DNA of 64,000 nucleotides from Agapetus fuscipes (Eukaryota > Arthropoda > Insecta > Trichoptera > Glossosomatidae), in contig OX637334.1 of assembly GCA_951799405.1 (NCBI GenBank), positions 186,001 through 250,000 of the forward strand. The letters are read 5' to 3'. The notes beneath the pieces were generated by a model that saw only the letters and a list, made by a program, of their open reading frames with translations, searched no databases and was not told the DNA's origin. The stretch's first letter is position 1, and the number at the start of each line of letters is the position of its first letter. The position numbers were made by a program, and so were the translations under genes. Shown here in pieces: positions 43,524 to 54,943 of the stretch.

Positions 43524-43770
43524 ATGTTGCCTTCCTTTTTATTATAAGCTTATTCACATTTAGGTTAGGTTAGGTAAGATTCATCAATTTGCACGGTGCC
43601 GTGTCTGTAAGTTTGCAACTTTGCGCATAAAGTAAGTCAACTTCGCCGTGCGCATTATAACAACAATATTTAAATTTGGTTGTACGCAGGTATTGAAGCA
43701 AGTTGGACCTATGAAAATTTAGGCAGTTTGAATAAAGATTTTAAATTATGATTACGGTCGTTAGACATGT

Positions 43771-43850
43771 TAAAGAATGAAAAAACGGATTTTACTGACC
43801 GTGCAACGGTCTCTTTGCACGGTCAGTAAAATCCGTTTTTTCATTCTTTA
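43771..43850. repeat. Perfect 36-bp inverted repeat with 8-nt loop
   Basis: The left arm 43771-43806 (taaagaatgaaaaaacggat+tttactgaccgtgcaa) is exactly complementary to 43815-43850. The loop is cggtctct. No mismatch was seen. See findings. Confidence 0.95.
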
Positions 43851-44033
43851 AAAAGTTTGTATAAAATTTATGGTGGAAATGGAAGCTGTATAAAAAAGAA
43901 TTCTCTGTTATTTTTTGAACAATTTGATAAATACATCTAATAAGGCTGACAACTTAATCGAGTACACACATGAAAATGTGGATAGTACGTACGTGAGTAT
44001 CTGGGCAACTTAAATAACACGCCCACATCTATA

Positions 44034-44273
44034 ATCTGTAATTTAAGTTGCAAAGATATATTAACATTTAGAATTCATATTAAATGTATGCCCACAAACA
44101 GACATTTGTAAGTTCGTGCTTACAAACGCTGCATGTGTATTTCCAAATTAAAAACCGAACCTCAAATAAAATAAACCCTGAAACTTTTCCCTGCTTTCCT
44201 TGAAAGAGGGGTGATATTGGCAAAGTTTACCAATTTTTGCAGCATGGGTGGTCAGCCTCATACCAAGATATAA
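44034..44273 (-). repeat. A-family dispersed repeat, A-15
   Basis: Near full-length: tttaagttgcaaagatatat to ggtcagcctcataccaagat. Confidence 0.85.
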
Positions 44274-44884
44274 ATCAAAGGGGCACGTAAGACGTAAAAT
44301 ATTTCTTTCGTTTTTGATTTACATAACCGCTAAACAAAATCAGCCCGTTCTTAACCCTCCTATCTCCCACATCTCATCGTCTCCAGTTCGCTTTCCTAAT
44401 GTACTCACTAAATGGAAATCGGCCTTTGAGTCCCAGTTTGATTCTTTCCCTTGAGAAGGGTCTGAGGATCTCAAAGCCTTAAAGGCTATTGGGTCCCTTC
44501 TCTACACGCTGGAGGGGCCTGTGTACGTCATAAAGGCTTATTTATGCGGTTTCGGGGCCGAACGGGCGGTTTATCTCAATTACAAAGAAAAACCAAATCT
44601 AAACGTCAAACAGCTTTGTTATATTTGATCGAATGCGCGTTGATTTACAAAAAATACATTTATTATAACACTGTTCGGAGCAAGTTTGTCATATATATTG
44701 TGTGTATCAGATGTGGCCAATCTCCGGTCCCTTTTTAAAATTTTCCGGCTCGCGAGATTCATTACATTTTTACAAAACATGTTTGTTTACAGTGATCATA
44801 GCAGGGAAAACCAATTTCTCAAAAATATACACATTCATTCTTCTATATACGAGTACATAGTATTCTTTCTGTTAAAATAAATTG
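44274..44884. other. Intronic DNA, no gene seen
   Basis: A gagaagggtctgaggatctc motif near 44453 resembles words near retroelement 3' ends. No exon was recognised. Confidence 0.4.
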
Positions 44885-45073
44885 GTTTAATTTGCTAATT
44901 TCACCCTTGTTTCAGGGAAGGTCGGAAAAAGATGCAGGGTTTATGTTCATGTGAAATTTGGGTTTTTATTTTGTTTGTACACATGTGGCATGTGTAAGCG
45001 TGTCTGTTTGTGGGCATGCATTTTGTACAATTATTAAATGTTAATATACCTTTGCAATTTCTATTAAAGATTT
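44885..45073 (+). repeat. A-family dispersed repeat, A-16 (5'-truncated)
   Basis: Begins in ggtttaatttgctaatttca and runs through gggaaggtcgg to tacctttgcaatttctatta. Confidence 0.75.
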
Positions 45074-45513
45074 CTAAAAAATTCCTAAAAAATAAAAATA
45101 AAAATTGATTTAAGGACTAAGAACAGCAACTATTTGCTTTTCTTCATGTTTCGCCACTGGCTTACGGTCCGTGAAAAGCTTAGTCCCTAAAGTCACGTCA
45201 GACTTAAACAGGAAACTGTAAGCAAGGTAACTTAGATATTCATATAAATACACCTGAGAGATTGTCTGTAACTGTATAGGTAGCCCTAGTCACACATGTG
45301 TATGGACAGCTGGAATACCTCTACACAACCAAAACGCTCACTAGGAGTGCTGTGTTATTTTGAATACATATTTTAGCAAATTTCTACGAGAGGCTTACGC
45401 AGGGCCGGATGGAAATGAATAATTAAAGGAGATGAACATTATAATTATGATAAGTAGGTGATTATACAAAACGGCTTATGTAGGTATGGAGATTTCCTTA
45501 AATATAATAATGC
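45074..45513. other. Intronic DNA, no gene seen
   Basis: No exon or assigned repeat was recognised. Confidence 0.45.
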
Positions 45514-45746
45514 ATAATCTAAGCTGCAAAGATATAAGATTCATATTATATGCATGTCGACAAGAAAACACGTGTGAGTTCGAGCTTACACATGGTGCAT
45601 ATCAACTTTCAAAGTACAAAAGTAAAAAGCTCCAAATAAATATTAACCCTGAAGTCATGCCGATTTTATCTGAAATAGGGTGACACTAGCAAAGTGAAAT
45701 ATTTTTTACAGCATAACTAGTCAGTTTCATACCAACCTATAAGTTA
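45514..45746 (-). repeat. A-family dispersed repeat, A-17
   Basis: Diverged full unit, immediately followed in the same orientation by A-18. Confidence 0.8.
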
Positions 45747-45747
45747 T

Positions 45748-45985
45748 ATAATCTAAGTTGCATAGAAATATTAACATTCAAAGCTTATATCGAATGCATG
45801 TCCACAAACAGACACGTGTAAGTTCGCGCTTACAAATCCTGAATGTGTACTTACAAATTAAAATCCAAACCTCAAACAAACATGAATCCTGCAACTTTTA
45901 GTGACCTTCCCAGAACAGGGGTAATATTGGAAAGGTGAACCATTTTTTACAGTATGGGTGGTCAGCCTCATACCAATCTATAAGT
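45748..45985 (-). repeat. A-family dispersed repeat, A-18 (tandem with A-17)
   Basis: Full unit from ataatctaagttgcatagaa to ggtcagcctcataccaatct. Head-to-tail with A-17, with essentially no spacer. Confidence 0.85.
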
Positions 45986-46107
45986 CGAGGAATAAGTTGA
46001 GAAACAAAAGTAATAAAATAAGTATTTAACAATATACAGCAGATGAAAACAAAATCTCAATCAACATATTACGTAACCGCTCAGGTACACCGCGTGTCGT
46101 TGGCATC

Positions 46108-46422
46108 TTGGACTGGTCCGCAGTCCGTAGTGGCAACACTTCGGACTCGTAAATGGAAGGTTGTGGATTCGGATCCTGGCGGAGCACAAAAATATACCAT
46201 TTATATTTCGAATGTGCTCTTCGCTGGGTTGAAAAATTATAAACCTTTACCAAAGACCGGTCACTGAAAGGTCCATCCAACCTTACAACAACTGGGTCTT
46301 GCTTGAGAATTGGCGCTTTCTACAGCGACGACCAAGCTCGCAGAGGGCTCTTGAGGTGTGATACACACAAAAACAGCGCTCACCAAATAAATCATCCTAA
46401 TATTATTATTATTATTATTACA
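46108..46422 (+). mobile_element. SINE family I copy, I-4 (full-length, near-consensus)
   Basis: The head ggtccgcagtccgtagtggc with gttgtggattcggatcc as the B box is followed by the body gtgctcttcgctgggttg, ggtccatccaaccttaca and gagggctcttgaggtgtgat. The 3' end is gcgctcaccaaataaatcat and an (att)n tail. Almost identical to I-5. Confidence 0.9.
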
Positions 46423-47018
46423 TGTAAAATATAAAAGCCTCCTAAATTGCAAAGGTACTCGTAAAACAATAAAATAAAGAAGATTATAACATAAAAGCAT
46501 TGAAGTTCTGAATGCTGTCCTGGTTTGAGAACATCTCCTCACAATGAGATGGGCGGGACCCTTTACAGGATTATGTAGGACCATCACTATCTCAGAGGAG
46601 GCAGGAGAGACTACACGGAGGAGGGGAATGCCCGGGAAAGTGCGGGTGGATCAGAACAGTTTGGTTTGTGGGAGGTAAGCCGACCGCTACGGTCAGTGAG
46701 TGATTTTTTACTTTGAGAAAGTCAGACCAAAACGCTTCGGAGGGAAAAGGTATTTTCTTACAATAAGGATTCACAAACATTCTTATTTTTATTTGTGTAA
46801 CAGATCTATTTTACTTTTAATTCGATTTTTTGTAAATCTTGTTTTGATTTTTATGAATTGATTTATTTAACTTAAATGTATATTTGTACAACATTAAGAA
46901 ACTGATTTTACGAACGGTGGTGTCGAAAAGAACTCGTTTCTCGAAGTCTCTTATACGCCAAAGCGACACGACGCGACGTCAAGCTCGTGTCTTCCGATGG
47001 CGTTGATTGCGACTTTAT
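46423..47018. other. Intronic DNA, no gene seen
   Basis: No exon or assigned repeat was recognised. Confidence 0.45.
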
Positions 47019-47019
47019 C

Positions 47020-47380
47020 TATAATCTAAGTTGCAAAGATATATTAAATTTCAAAATTCATTGTATAAGCACACCCACAAACAGACACGTGTAAGTTCGT
47101 TGTTCACCTTTCCAATACTACCCCTGTTCTGGGAAGGGCACTTAAAGTTGCAGGATTCATGTTTGTTTGAGGTTTGGATTTTAATTTGTAAGTACACATT
47201 TAGCATTTGTAAGCGCGAACTTACACGTGTCTGTTTGTGGACATGTACATGTTACAAATTAAAATTCAAACCTCAAATGAATATATAACTTATGCCGTAT
47301 GAAACAGGGATGCATTGGCTAAGTGAACCATTTTTTACAGCAAAGGTGGTCAGCTTCATACCAACCCATAAGTCACGGGA
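47020..47380. repeat. A-family composite, A-19 (minus/plus/minus pieces)
   Basis: 47020-47097 is an A tail in minus orientation, about 47100-47240 an A middle in plus orientation, and about 47245-47380 an A head in minus orientation. The two orientations share ttacacgtgtctgtttgtgg and its complement, so the locus can fold back. Confidence 0.8.
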
Positions 47381-47385
47381 TTTTT

Positions 47386-48782
47386 AAGGGAATAAGGTAC
47401 TCATTTCAATTTATTTAAAAAAACATATTTTTCCGAGTTCTCATTCTGTCTTCCATATTCACTCTCATGATGAGTTAAACAGAATATCAAGTGATTGAAA
47501 TGGAAACGGTTTTTTTATATGACGTCGAATTAATTGAACGAGAGCAATTAAATCAAAAGCGTTTCCCAGCGGAACCAAATGGTTTGGAAAAAAGTCGATC
47601 ACTGTGCGGGACGTTTAATGATTTATTATTCATCGCAAAGTGACTTTTCACATTTCGCAAATGCAAAAAATATATAAAACAGCAACCCAAGTACAAAACA
47701 TTGCGTTAACACTCAAATACAGCGTACATAGAACAATGTATCAAAACTAAAACAATCACTTCAAGCGCTGTTCTATATTCCATAGTTTTTCAGCTTACGC
47801 GCTGGTTACTGTTATTATATTCAGAGTAGGTACAGTTGAGAGGTAAATTGCAATAGAATTCGTCGCGAGGGCAAAATGGCGCTACGTCGCGGTCGGTGAA
47901 GGAAAAATGAAATTCTCATTTCTGCGCCAGATGATACAAAAGGAGAAAGTACAATGGAAATATTAAAGTGCTATTTGAAAAGTACTGCAGTTATAAGTTT
48001 GCGAATATTTTTCACTTTTTGACAGACGTTTATCGCCTATTTTTTCAAAACCAATTTATTTATATTTTATTATTCATTTCATATTCTTGTAGTTGGCATT
48101 CCTTATTTATTTAAAATAACTTAAATTTATTATCTCCTCAAGTCTTGTCAAATGGTGCCAAAAAATAATCGTTGACTAGCTCTGTTAGAAAAATTGAAAG
48201 CCAGCGTAATTACGGAGTATATAATGCGGGTTTTACACTTTTGAACATCAGTCGACAGCCGTCTGTCAATTGGATAACATCTGAGCACTCTTTTATTTCA
48301 GACTCCCAAAATAATGAAGAAATATGAATCCTTATTATTTTATAAAATGGTTCAATACATTTTATATCAATGAAAGACGAGTCGTTGTTAAGAATAAATA
48401 TGTATCAATAAATATTAAATCGTAGCCCAGATAGAAGTAAAATAATATTGCCTTTGTCTGGCAAACTTATCAAGGTTGAACAAACACTCGTTTCATCTCG
48501 GAGAACAAAGTCAATACAGATGTAACGTATCTGATGTGAGAGACAAGTGGCGAATACGATGTTTAATGAAATCTCATCAATATAAGGAAGTAATACAAAA
48601 GAACGTGCATTAATGAAGAATATTATGTTCAAGTAAACAATTACGAAGAAACTCATTTGATTTATTATTAAATACACTTTATATTTATTGATAGATAACG
48701 CAGGTTATAATATTTTAGGTTGTACAAGCAAGCATTGTAAAAAAATACCTTTCTTTCAATGTCGTCTTAACCTCAAAATTTG
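47386..48782. other. Intronic DNA, no gene seen
   Basis: AT-rich sequence. No exon, RNA gene or assigned repeat was recognised. Confidence 0.45.
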
Positions 48783-48905
48783 ATATTTTGTGATTGCCAT
48801 CCCCTTACCCGTAAAAATAAATAGGTCCCGAATCACCACATGCGACACCTTCGACACAGGCAAGAAGTTTCACTTTATGTGTAGCTTAGTTGCGTTTTGC
48901 CACAG
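48783..48905 (+). mobile_element. SINE family II 3' fragment, II-6
   Basis: gattgccatccccttacccg, aaataaataggtcccgaatc and tgtgtagcttagttgcgttt match the 3' half of II-2. Confidence 0.75.
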
Positions 48906-49222
48906 AAAAAAGTACATTAAATATTTATTTAAAAAAAAACACACTTTTAATTCACTATTTTTTATTATTTTCTGCTCGAATATTTTCGCCTTAAAAGGCA
49001 TCATCAGGAGTAGTGACTCTTATGAAATATATTATCCCTTTCTCATTCATGGAATTTTTATAAAAATAAGCTTAATTCAGTTAAATCCAAAATAATATTA
49101 TGTACAATGTAGAACACTGCAAGGTTTAACTATTCATCGACGAGTTACTCATCTTAGCAAGGTTTTAAAAAGTGAAAGCCGTTGCTACTAAAAAGTACAT
49201 AAAAAGAGTGTAGTTTCTCTCT

Positions 49223-49224
<2 letters not shown>

Positions 49225-49285
<61 letters not shown>

Positions 49286-49800
49286 GTGCACAACAGGTTT
49301 CCCTAATTATAGTGCACCCTCTCAGCCATCAACACGCTGGGAGAAAATCTCTGATTAAAATTTTAAATCTATTTATATTGCAGTAGAATATATCTATATT
49401 AGAGTCATTTAAGAGTTTTATACTCCGAGTTACAGGATGCTGTGCGACGACATCTGTACGGCTTTTCGGTACATAAAATAAATTATGCCCTCGCCCACGG
49501 TTGTAGTCGTCTGGCACATAGAACCTATAGCTCTCCAACAGGGTGGGACTGTCTATTAAGCCGTTGATGACTTTATGAGAGAGCACCATAAGGAACCCGT
49601 TGCGCCTGGTTTCCAGGCTTCTGAAACCTGTTTCCCGAAGTAGCTCCTCATGATGCATAAATTGCGGATAATTTCCACGTATCCTCATGAGGAGGTACCT
49701 CAGGAATTTCTTTTGGATTTGTTCCAACATATTGATATATTTTTGCTGATGAGGCGTCCACACCTCAACAGCGTATTCCAGTTTGGACCGTATAATTATG
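49225..49800 (-). mobile_element. 5'-truncated LINE tail with ~57-nt poly(A)
   Basis: The minus ORF (49329 to about 49800) reads SKLEYAVEVWTPHQQKYINM, FLRYLLMRIRGNYP and HEELLRETGFRSLETRR. This is the C-terminal region after the RT domain of a jockey/CR1-like non-LTR element. About 47 bp of 3' UTR follow the stop, then an uninterrupted T run on the plus strand (49225-49281), which is the poly(A) tail. The long pure tail indicates a young insertion. Confidence 0.85.
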
Positions 49801-50489
49801 TCAGTCTGTGGTCGTCAGTCGAACGATTAATACCTCTCCAGGCGATCTTCTCATTTCATATGTCGGTGCTGTCTCTAATATTGAAGTTTGCAGAGTGTAG
49901 ACGTTACCTACTTCATTTTTTTTTCAATTTCACTGTTGGAAAAAAAATGTAAGCACGTGCAAAAAATTCTTCATATTCTGTAAGAAAACAGACACAAAAA
50001 ACGGAGACGAAGGATATAACTTTAAAAAGGAGTAATAAAACAAGACTTTGAAAAACTTCTCAAACAAAGAAGCAGGGAGCGATTTCTCGGAATAAATTGA
50101 AGCAGTCTGTGTACACTGTACGGTGAGCAGGGCACACACTATCATACTTCCAGAAAGCTTCATTTCTTCGGGCCACATAAATTGATGCTCCCAGACAAAG
50201 AAGCGAACGGCCCAGGGCGACCAGCTGACCTTTATAAAACACTTTGAAAAAGAATGGAAAGATTAAAGTTAGTTGATACCAGACAGTTTGCTTAGTTGAA
50301 AAGTCTGGTGAGGTATGGAAGCAGAGCCCCTCGCGATACAATATAAATCGGAAAGAAGTTTTGAATATCTGATTATTTTCACTTCTCAGATATTAAACAC
50401 AATAAACTGCACATATAAAGCAACTTCTCGCCGGTTTTTTCCCGAAATCGTATGGTTCCTTTTTATTTTTACAAGACGTAAAAGGTTTT
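49801..50489. other. Intronic DNA, no gene seen
   Basis: No exon or assigned repeat was recognised. Confidence 0.45.
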
Positions 50490-50491
50490 AG

Positions 50492-50640
50492 CCCGGTTTT
50501 GTCCTATCGACAATAACTTCGACCCTGGTTCAACAGATGCGATTGCATGCACACAAGCTTCTGCTTTTGCATGAACTGGCCACGCAAAATAGGTTGGTGA
50601 AATGTATTTCTCTTTACAAATCTATTAAACAAAATCATCA
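50492..50640 (+). mobile_element. SINE family III copy, III-7 (head and centre eroded)
   Basis: acttcgaccctggttcaaca, ggccacgcaaaataggttgg and cacaaatctatt-type words follow family order. The AT palindrome is replaced by gcatgcacacaagcttctgc, as in III-10. Confidence 0.75.
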
Positions 50641-50718
50641 TCAGTGGTTTGGCAGAACACAAGATCCATCTGTCGTGCGGCATTATCATCAAGAACACAA
50701 ATGACATGATGTTACCGA

Positions 50719-51028
50719 TCTTGGACCGGTCCGTAGTCCAGTGGCAACACTTCGGACTCGTAAATGGAAGGTTGTGGATTCGGATCACGGCGGAGCACAA
50801 AAATATACCATTTATATTTCGAATGTGCTCTTCGCTGAGTTGAAAAATTTATAAACCTTTACCAAAGACCGGTCACTGCAAGGTCCATTCAACCTTACAA
50901 CAACTGGGTCTTGCTTGAGAATTGGCACTTTCTACAGCGACGACCAAACTCGCAGAGGGCTCTTGAGGTGTGATACACACAAAAACAGCGCTCACCAAAT
51001 AAATCATCCTAATTTATTATTATTATAT
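50719..51028 (+). mobile_element. SINE family I copy, I-5 (full-length)
   Basis: Nearly identical to I-4 from ggaccggtccgtagtccagt (A box) to the gcgctcaccaaataaatcat end and an (att)-type tail. Confidence 0.9.
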
Positions 51029-51574
51029 TAAAGCAACTCGGATATGGCACCTTGGGCCGTGTAACCTTGTACTAATATCAATGTAATAAACAATGAGTCT
51101 TCCTTTGTCGTTTATTTTGCTAAAACAACATGGCAGACAATAATATTTTTAATATACCCGTTGAGTGGTTGAGATGCCTACGTTATTGAATCACCCCCCC
51201 TCCCCCGCCCTCCCACCTGGGGGAGAAACAAAGCCTTCCACACAACTCCCACACCTCACGGCCTTGCCACTCCCCTCTGTCCACCCCTAATACAGAAATC
51301 AGCAAACTGTTTGATCAAAAAAATATGTAAAAACCTTCAGCAGGACAACAAAACTCATTCTCCACAACTCTCTGTAGTTAACAACTATAAAGCTAACCCC
51401 TAAAATACCACCAGATTTAATATTATTTTCTTTTTTTTTACTATTTGAGCCGACAGACTTTGTCCTGCAATTCATTGCAATCAATTTGCTACGGGGCAAT
51501 GTGTGAAATGATTGTAAGTTTGGTCACAAGATATTAAAGTCTTCAGTTAGATTCAAAAGGAGAGTTCCCCCTTT
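51029..51574. other. Intronic DNA with a C-rich patch
   Basis: 51193-51235 is strongly C-rich (ccccccctcccccgcc). No exon was recognised. Confidence 0.4.
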
Positions 51575-51915
51575 ATAGTCGATATCTCAGATGATAGAAT
51601 GCTTGTTTTAAATTCCAGAGGGTTAAGGTTCGATCGCCAAGTGAAGGATATCAGAAATGACTTCTCATTTCGGTGTTTATTTCAAACAAAAAAATAAAAT
51701 ACCGGCAAGGCTTACCTAGCCTGCACGAGAAATGAGAACCAGCCCCCTCACGAGCTAGGAAACCTTCACTTCAAGTTAACTGGTCGATTCAAGGCTGTCT
51801 CTCTTAGTTGTGAAAATAAATAAGTTTCACACGCCACCTGTGACTCCGCTCGGGAAAAAGAGTCAGAAAATTGAACTGTGAACTGTGAATGTGCAGCTTA
51901 GTTGCGATTTCGGGT
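51575..51915 (+). mobile_element. SINE family II copy, II-3 (longest copy)
   Basis: The diverged head (tcgatatctcagatgataga, aaggttcgatcgccaag) is followed by a full body including cggtgtttatttcaaacaaa, gagaaccagccccctcacga and cgccacctgtgactccgctc. It ends tgtgcagcttagttgcg. Confidence 0.8.
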
Positions 51916-52449
51916 TGCGTGTCTCATTTATGAAAAAAATCATCGTGGCTATTTTAACCTTTGATTCTATACGACTCAAATAAGGCTAGTAGATAATAAT
52001 TGATTAATTTGACTTCTATAAAAAATCCACTGGGACACATTCAGTTCGCGAGCCATGACCTGTCAGCTACTGCCTGGATAACCGCACTTCAGAAAGATAA
52101 AATATAGACGATGATATTACTTCAGTTTACCACTGAAATCAGCTGTTGATTCGCTGGAGCTGAGAGGCGGTTATCATCTCCTGCGGTACTTCCCTACTGA
52201 GATTTGTAACAAAACTTTCATTGATTTGAAAGGCAATCAAAAAGCTATCTCAAGTTGGTAACTGCTAAATTATTTCAATTTAATAATGCTTTTCAACAAA
52301 ACCTAATTTACAGTTGTTAATTTTATACAAAATCTTGTTTTTATCCTTTTCAAAACTTTTAGATCCTATTTGGTGGATCTAGAACTTTTTGAAGGAACAG
52401 CCCAATTTTTTTGTCAATAGTTAATCAAAAAAATATGCATGCATTATTT

Positions 52450-52690
52450 GTGTCAGGTCGATTGCTCAGTTGGTAGAGTGCTTGCACTTCATGGGTTCGA
52501 ATCCCACCGAGGGTGTCAAAAATGATTTCTCGTTTCGGTGTTTATTTCAAACCCCAAAATAAAATACCGGCAAGGTTTGCTCAGCCTTTACAAGAAATGA
52601 GTACCAGCCTCTTCGGGAGCTGAGAAATCCCCAATTCAACTGAAGACGTAATTGGCGTATATACATACTTGTAAAAATAAATATATTCAC
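52450..52690 (+). mobile_element. SINE family II copy, II-4 (3'-truncated)
   Basis: The head gctcagttggtagagtgctt with gggttcgaatcccaccgagg is very tRNA-like, and the body matches II-3 up to tgtaaaaataaatat. Some bases between the boxes are missing, so it is not a tRNA gene. Confidence 0.85.
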
Positions 52691-52744
52691 TGGACCTTTG
52701 GTGAACGGGTTTTTTTTTAATTGATACTTTTTTATAGATACCTT

Positions 52745-52935
52745 TTCTTGACTTATAGGTTGACTTATTCCTTGGTTGACTTATTCTTTGGTTGACTTAT
52801 AGGTTGACTTATTCCTTGGTTAACTTATTCTTTGGTTGACTTATAGGTTTATTCCTTGACATAGGTATTGGTACTTATAGAATCTCAAACGATACATATC
52901 TTTGCAACTTAGATTTAAATTAGATTAGATAGATA
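52745..52935 (+). repeat. A-family derivative, A-20, with tandemly duplicated 5' end
   Basis: The A 5' motif ttgacttataggttg is repeated several times with ttccttggttgacttattc-type units, then joined directly to the A 3' end (catatctttgcaacttagat and tail). The body is missing. Confidence 0.75.
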
Positions 52936-52957
52936 CACCTGAATTTTTCAATCCAGC

Positions 52958-53065
52958 GAACTATTTGAAAATGTTTTTTTTTGTACTCCACCGGCATTCA
53001 AACCTGCAGTTTTCCAATATTTATTTTCCGTAGCGTTAACCATTCAACTGCGGACTGTTTTGCTA
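52958..53065 (-). mobile_element. SINE family I head fragment, I-8
   Basis: Reversed, it holds gtccgcagttgaatggttaa, gcaggtttgaatgccggtgg and the tcgctggattgaaaaattca start of the body. Confidence 0.65.
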
Positions 53066-53115
53066 CGTATTTTGTAGAGACATTATCACATTATCTTACA
53101 AAATTTGTAATATTC

Positions 53116-53374
53116 TGTAAATGTGTCTGTAAGAGCTCATACTTGTGTCAGTGAGAGCTCATACTTGTGTCAGTGAGAGCTCATACTTGTGTCAGTGAGA
53201 GCTCATACTTGTGTCAGTGAGAGCTCATACTTGTGTCAGTGAGAGCTCATACTTGTGTCAGTGAGAGCTCATACTTGTGTCAGTGAGAGCTCATACTTGT
53301 GTCAGTGAGAGCTCATACTTGTGTCAGTGAGAGCTCATACTTGTGTCAGTGAGAGCTCATACTTGTGTCAGTGA
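53116..53374. repeat. 22-bp minisatellite, about 11 units
   Basis: Perfect or near-perfect units of gtgagagctcatacttgtgt+ca, with one SacI-type gagctc each. The first unit reads tctgtaagagctcat. Confidence 0.95.
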
Positions 53375-54703
53375 CGTCTTGTCGTAACATCCACATCCAT
53401 CTTGCCGCCTTTTGTCTATCCGCCTGTTTAATGAACCGCGAGTTTTCAGTGCTGGGAAATTACGCCTGATAATGGAGACAACCTCCCCCCCTCCCCCTCA
53501 GAAGGCTCTAGATACAAGGCTTGGTAGGTGAGATGTGCCATTGTCATATGAAGATACTGATGGAAGGCGGAGCTTGATGTTTGCTTTACTTATGTATTAA
53601 TGGTTTACGAAATTTGAATTAAAATTTCAATTTTCAATGATTTGCGTAATTAGACTATAAATTCTCTGCAATGTATTTGGCTTATAAACCATCCGGGTGA
53701 CGTCATTTTTTTTGCCCAGTGTACCTAGATGTGTGTAAAGTATGCAATCAATTAATGAGAAAATAAATAAAAGCATTTAAATGAAAAATTAGGTCACAAC
53801 ATAGTCAAAATTGTGCGTCATACAGTCGGGTTGCTAGGGAAAAAATAAATAAATATTTTTTGTTAGTTGCAAACGAACGCAGTCCCATACAAGCGTGATG
53901 TTTGCTCGCCAAGAAAAAAATCTGTACAGAAATTTGAGCTGAGTTCCTGAGTACCTAATACAAATAAAAGTAAGAAAATAAATTTATAACTTAATTGAAA
54001 AACGTTACGGTAGGTAAAAAGGAAAATATTTGATTGACAGAAATTCAGTAAAAGTTGCCACGCTGAAAAAATAAGTACACGCAAATATTACTCGGGGAAA
54101 TGGGGAAAATTTGTCGATTGATTTCCACCCCATTTCCTCTCCTTGGAGTCGGCATGTCGTTATTAATTTAGTCAGAGTTTAATATAATTCCCGCGTCGAA
54201 TGTGTAATAATAATATTGAAGGGATTCGCGCTCGAATCAACTTGACTTTAATGTAACGTTATTATTAATTCTCCCGCCTACCTTCTGGAAGATTCTATTT
54301 CCCTGATACAATAATTCTCATAATGTTTTGTGTTGAGAGAAATATCTGTTTATTGAAATGGTACACGGGATTTTTTCTTAATAAAATCTCATATACTGTT
54401 AATGGTACGTTCTGTTTGAGATATATTCTGTTTTGTCATGTTCTGTTTTGGCATGTTTTATGCGATCACGTTCTGTTCTAAGCAGAGTGAATGTAAAAGA
54501 AGAAAATGTGTGATAAATGTGATGGATGTGAATGCATTGAAAGGGGAATGCAAGGAAAAGAAGATGGATTTCTAAATCTACCAGACTTGCAGAGCTGGGA
54601 TTTCCTTAAAACTACGGGAAATAGTTTCTTTTTTAAGAGTGTCAACAACAACGTTATCCAAAAATTATTACTACAAGGTATAGGCCGAAAACTTAGAATC
54701 TAT
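53375..54703. other. Intronic DNA
   Basis: A family IV MITE-like segment lies on the minus strand at about 53760-53960 (cttggcgagcaaac, cttgtatgggact, tttccctagcaaccc, all reversed). No exon was recognised. Confidence 0.4.
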
Positions 54704-54935
54704 CGGGGCTATTCTTAGACATTTTAGTCGCCCGTTGAGCCTACGCTTTGACAAACTAATGATGCCTTTGCTGAAAGTTTCATAGCCACCTACCAAATTT
54801 TGATAATATTTGTATGAAGAATAATCAGCTGTTCATTTGCGGCCATCTTGGATTGACAGGTCTTCATACAAATGCATCATTAGTTTGTCAAAGCGTGGGC
54901 TCAACGTGCGACTAAAATGTCTAAGAATAGCCCCG
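54704..54935. mobile_element. MITE with 62-bp terminal inverted repeats
   Basis: A 232-bp element. Left cggggctattcttagacatt and right, reversed, cggggctattcttagacatt match through about 62 bp to aatgatgc. It is flanked by tat on both sides (54701-54703, 54936-54938). The core ttgcggccatcttggattga recurs at 18.9 kb. It sits a few bp from the tail of A-21. Confidence 0.88.
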
Positions 54936-54943
54936 TATATTTT

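Noticed and set aside
43561..43576. Insect telomeric repeat (ttagg)n
   Set aside because: Only about three imperfect units, far too short for a telomeric array or interstitial telomere.
52455..52515. Apparent tRNA gene with a perfect-looking B box
   Set aside because: Bases between the boxes are missing and it continues into the SINE II body.
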